Source: Streptomyces formicae (GTDB taxonomy: Bacteria; Actinomycetota; Actinomycetes; Streptomycetales; Streptomycetaceae). Taken from it: a DNA stretch of 64,000 bases. Below the pieces are notes generated by a model that saw only the letters and a program-made list of their open reading frames with translations, made no database searches and had not been told where the DNA came from. Made by a program: the position numbers and the translations under genes. Below, one piece after another: positions 61,829 through 64,000 of the stretch; the stretch's first letter is position 1, and every line of letters begins with the position of its first letter. The stretch is from the NCBI RefSeq assembly GCF_002556545.1, contig NZ_CP022685.1, positions 6,674,001 through 6,738,000 on the forward strand, written 5' to 3'.

Positions 61829-62965
61829 GTGGACCGCTCGCTGATAAGCCATGTCAGACGTACGACCCTTGCCATCGCCGCGGCGCTCGCGCTCGCCGCG
61901 CCCGCGGTGACCTCGGCGACCGCGCAGACCGCCGACGCCGCGCCGAAGGCCCCCGCCGACCACGCCCTCGTCGGCTATCTGCACACCAGCTTCGCCAACG
62001 GCTCCGGCTACACCCGGCTCGCGGACACCCCCGACAGCTGGGACATCATCGACCTCGCCTTCGGCGAACCGACCTCGGCGACCTCGGGCGACATCCGCTT
62101 CGGCCTCTGTCCCAAGACCGAGTGCCCGAACGTGGAGACGAAGGACGAGTTCAAGGCCGCGATCAAGGCCAAGCAGGCCGCGGGCAAGAAGGTCCTGATC
62201 TCCATCGGCGGCCAGAACGGCCAGGTCCAGCTGAAGACGACGGCGGCCCGCGACACGTTCGTCTCCTCCGTCTCGGCGATCATCGACGAGTACGGACTCG
62301 ACGGCCTGGACATCGACTTCGAGGGCCACTCCCTCTCGCTGAACGCCGACGACACGGACTTCAAGAACCCGAAGACCCCGTCGATCGTGAACCTCATCTC
62401 GGCGGTGAAGACCCTCAAGGCCAAGTACGGCTCCGGCTTCACGCTCACGATGGCGCCCGAGACCTTCTTCGTCCAGCTCGGCTACCAGTTCTACGGAACC
62501 GGCAAATGGGGCGGCCAGGACCCGCGCGCGGGCGCCTACCTGCCCGTCATCCACGCCCTGCGCGACGACCTCACGCTCCTGCACGTCCAGGACTACAACT
62601 CGGGTCCGATCATGGGTCTGGACAACCAGTACCACTTCATGGGCGGCGCGGACTTCCACATCGCGATGACCGACATGCTCCTGACCGGCTTCCCGGTGGC
62701 GGGCGACAAGAACAACGTCTTCCCGGCCCTGCCCCCGCAGAAGGTCGCCATCGGCATGCCCGCGTCCGTCAACGCGGGCAACGGCCACGTCTCCACGGCC
62801 GAGGTCAACAAGGCCCTGGACTGCCTGACGAAGAAGACCAACTGCGGCGCGTACCAGACCCACGGCACCTGGCCCGACCTGCGCGGCCTGATGACCTGGT
62901 CGATCAACTGGGACCGCTTCAACAACCGGGAGTTCTCGAAGAACTTCGACGCGTACTTCGGCTGA
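61829..62965 (+). CDS. chiB: Secreted GH18 chitinase
   Basis: The product is 378 aa. A signal peptide (LAIAAALALAAPAVTSATA) is followed directly by a GH18 barrel: the DGLDIDFE motif at 158-165 with catalytic Glu165, the MAPETFFVQLGYQ strand and the MTWSINWD C-terminus. No chitin-binding module is present. It hydrolyses chitin by substrate-assisted catalysis. The name follows the S. coelicolor orthologue SCO5673 by position. It starts at GTG 61829 and ends 47 nt inside the convergent PAP2 gene. Confidence 0.92.
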   Translation: MDRSLISHVRRTTLAIAAALALAAPAVTSATAQTADAAPKAPADHALVGYLHTSFANGSGYTRLADTPDSWDIIDLAFGEPTSATSGDIRFGLCPKTECPNVETKDEFKAAIKAKQAAGKKVLISIGGQNGQVQLKTTAARDTFVSSVSAIIDEYGLDGLDIDFEGHSLSLNADDTDFKNPKTPSIVNLISAVKTLKAKYGSGFTLTMAPETFFVQLGYQFYGTGKWGGQDPRAGAYLPVIHALRDDLTLLHVQDYNSGPIMGLDNQYHFMGGADFHIAMTDMLLTGFPVAGDKNNVFPALPPQKVAIGMPASVNAGNGHVSTAEVNKALDCLTKKTNCGAYQTHGTWPDLRGLMTWSINWDRFNNREFSKNFDAYFG

Positions 62966-63617
62966 GGCGCGCGACGACCAGCACCATGCCCTGCAACAAC
63001 ATCGCTGACAGCAGCCAGGACGCCACCACGTCCAGCGGCCAGTGATACCCCTGCCGCACGAGCCCGAAGCCGATCGCCACGTTCAACAGGGCGCAGCCGA
63101 TGACCAGTTCGCGGCGGCCGTACGCGGAGTGCAGCAGGGGGAGCAGGAGCAGGGCGGCCGCCCCGTAGGCGACCAGGGCCGTCGCCGCGTGACCCGAGGG
63201 GTAGAAGCCGCCCTCGCCGGTCATGCCCGGCGGTCCCGGCCGCGTGATCAGGGACTTGAGCGGGGCGACGAGCGCGGGCACGCAGGCCATCGTGACGGCG
63301 GCGGCCAGGCCCGGCAGCCACCAGCGGAACGTTCCGGCGCGCCGGAGGTGCCAGGACACGTACGCGATCACCGCCGCGAGGACCGGCACGGCGACCGTGA
63401 TGTTGCCGAGGTCGGCGAGGAACTCGGCGGCCCGGCCGGGGATGCGGCTGCCGACGAGGGCGCGTCCGGCCCGCTCGTCGGCCGCGCGCAGCGGCCCTTC
63501 GGCGACGACCTGCCAGGTGAGGAGGGCGAAGAGGAGCGCGCACGACGTGAGGGACAGGGCGGGGCGCCCCGGCGTCGCGTCCGCCCGCGGGGAGTGCGGG
63601 TCCTGGGAGGTAGCCAT
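62919..63617 (-). CDS. PAP2-family membrane phosphatase
   Basis: The product is 232 aa with about six membrane helices. The PAP2 signature is split as KSLITRPGPPG, YPSGHAA and VRQGYHWPLDVV (KxxxxxxRP, PSGH, RxxxxxHxxxD). It probably dephosphorylates a lipid phosphate such as undecaprenyl pyrophosphate or phosphatidate on the outer face. ATG 63617. The last codons overlap the 3' end of chiB on the other strand. Confidence 0.88.
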   Translation of the reverse strand: MATSQDPHSPRADATPGRPALSLTSCALLFALLTWQVVAEGPLRAADERAGRALVGSRIPGRAAEFLADLGNITVAVPVLAAVIAYVSWHLRRAGTFRWWLPGLAAAVTMACVPALVAPLKSLITRPGPPGMTGEGGFYPSGHAATALVAYGAAALLLLPLLHSAYGRRELVIGCALLNVAIGFGLVRQGYHWPLDVVASWLLSAMLLQGMVLVVARLSRSTRRSSSRTPGC

Positions 63618-63655
63618 GGACAGCAGCCTGTCAGGAAGGTGCGGCCGGACGCGCC

Positions 63656-63693
63656 GAAGGGCTAGCGCAAGGGGGGGTGTGCGCTAGCCCTTC
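63656..63693. terminator. 14-bp perfect hairpin
   Basis: GAAGGGCTAGCGCA (63656-63669) pairs with TGCGCTAGCCCTTC (63680-63693) around a G-rich loop. It is upstream of the PAP2 gene and could end transcription of an unseen gene from the right. Confidence 0.65.
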
Positions 63694-63861
63694 GGTGAAC
63701 AGCCGTTCCCGATGGGTGGCCGTCCGGATCGGGGTGCCGCGCGCCCCGGGGGGTGTGGGGCGGGCGGCCATCCGATCGGTGAGGAGTTCCGGAACCTGAA
63801 GCTCCGGGTGTGTGCGCGAGGGCACGACCAGGGCGGGGCCGGGGAAGCTCCACCATGGTGT

Positions 63862-63883
63862 CGCCCACAGTCCCCTGTGGGCG
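63862..63883. terminator. 9-bp perfect hairpin
   Basis: CGCCCACAG and CTGTGGGCG pair across TCCC, followed by GGGGTGTTT on the plus strand. It is a plausible terminator. Confidence 0.55.
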
Positions 63884-64000
63884 GGGTGTTTCTCTCAACT
63901 GCAGAAACCGTACGGCAGCGAGGTGCGGGCCAACAGGCGGAACAGCATCCCGACATGGGGCCCGCACACCTTCTTCACAGGCCCCGACGGTCACCCCAGG

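Larger units (their letters stand above)
63618..64000. other. Region without a recognised gene
   Basis: Small open frames here, the longest 110 codons on the minus strand, lack recognisable domains and I do not call them. The stretch holds a 14-bp perfect hairpin (63656-63693) and a 9-bp hairpin (63862-63883). Part of a gene running off the right edge cannot be excluded. Confidence 0.55.

Noticed and set aside
63662..63994. 110-codon minus-strand open frame at the right edge
   Set aside because: It is Pro/Arg/His-rich with no recognisable domain and crosses both hairpins. It is not supportable without sequence to the right.

Overview
This 64 kb window is chromosomal DNA of a Streptomyces species. 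GC is very high, third codon positions are almost all G or C, GTG starts are frequent, and many genes overlap by 1 to 4 nt. The window carries whiG, a WhiB-like gene, a four-gene signal peptidase cluster and a DasR-type operator in front of a chitinase gene. Gene order follows the S. coelicolor core from ffh (SCO5586) to the chiB chitinase (SCO5673). Those locus numbers are recalled, not computed here.

Region 1 (1-10.5 kb) is translation and secretion: ffh, an FtsH-type protease, a methyltransferase divergent from a short archaeal/eukaryal-type prolyl-tRNA synthetase, a SprT-like zinc protein, and rpsP-KH-rimM-trmD-rplS. Region 2 (10.5-14.6 kb) holds four type I signal peptidases and a Nudix gene. 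Region 3 (14.6-19.3 kb) runs DUF2469, YraN, ComM-like ATPase, DprA and the sporulation sigma factor WhiG. Region 4 (19.4-26.8 kb) has a TetR regulator, an M23 peptidase, rpsB-tsf, pyrH, frr, cdsA and rlmN.

Region 5 (26.8-31 kb) is a TPP riboswitch followed by a translationally coupled thiamine ABC transporter (thiB-thiP-thiQ). Region 6 (31-38.7 kb) is accessory: an MDMPI-type protein, a NarL-type two-component pair, a GT4 glycosyltransferase, a LOG-like protein, a VOC protein and an ABC exporter pair whose ATPase has a degenerate signature motif.

Region 7 (38.8-61.1 kb) is a split polyamine-use locus. One part has a class III aminotransferase, an Lrp/AsnC regulator and an aldehyde dehydrogenase. 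The other has a second aldehyde dehydrogenase, PotD-PotA-PotB-PotC and an FAD amine oxidase. An extra solute-binding protein lies between the two halves. Also between them are a RING-TerD-like protein, a CGNR regulator divergent from an epoxide hydrolase, a probable aminodeoxyfutalosine deaminase, a GDPD, a serine hydrolase, a WhiB-like protein and a NADAR protein. Region 8 (61.2-64 kb) has a small unknown gene under a strong hairpin, a DasR-type chiB chitinase gene and a PAP2 phosphatase.

The most interesting signals are the bacterial C3HC4 RING plus TerD-like protein, a 20-bp hairpin burying the ribosome site of the unknown gene at 61281, helically phased repeats at the CGNR/epoxide hydrolase promoter, and short tandem duplications straddling the stop codons of several unrelated genes. 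No rRNA, tRNA, CRISPR array, insertion sequence or prophage was seen.
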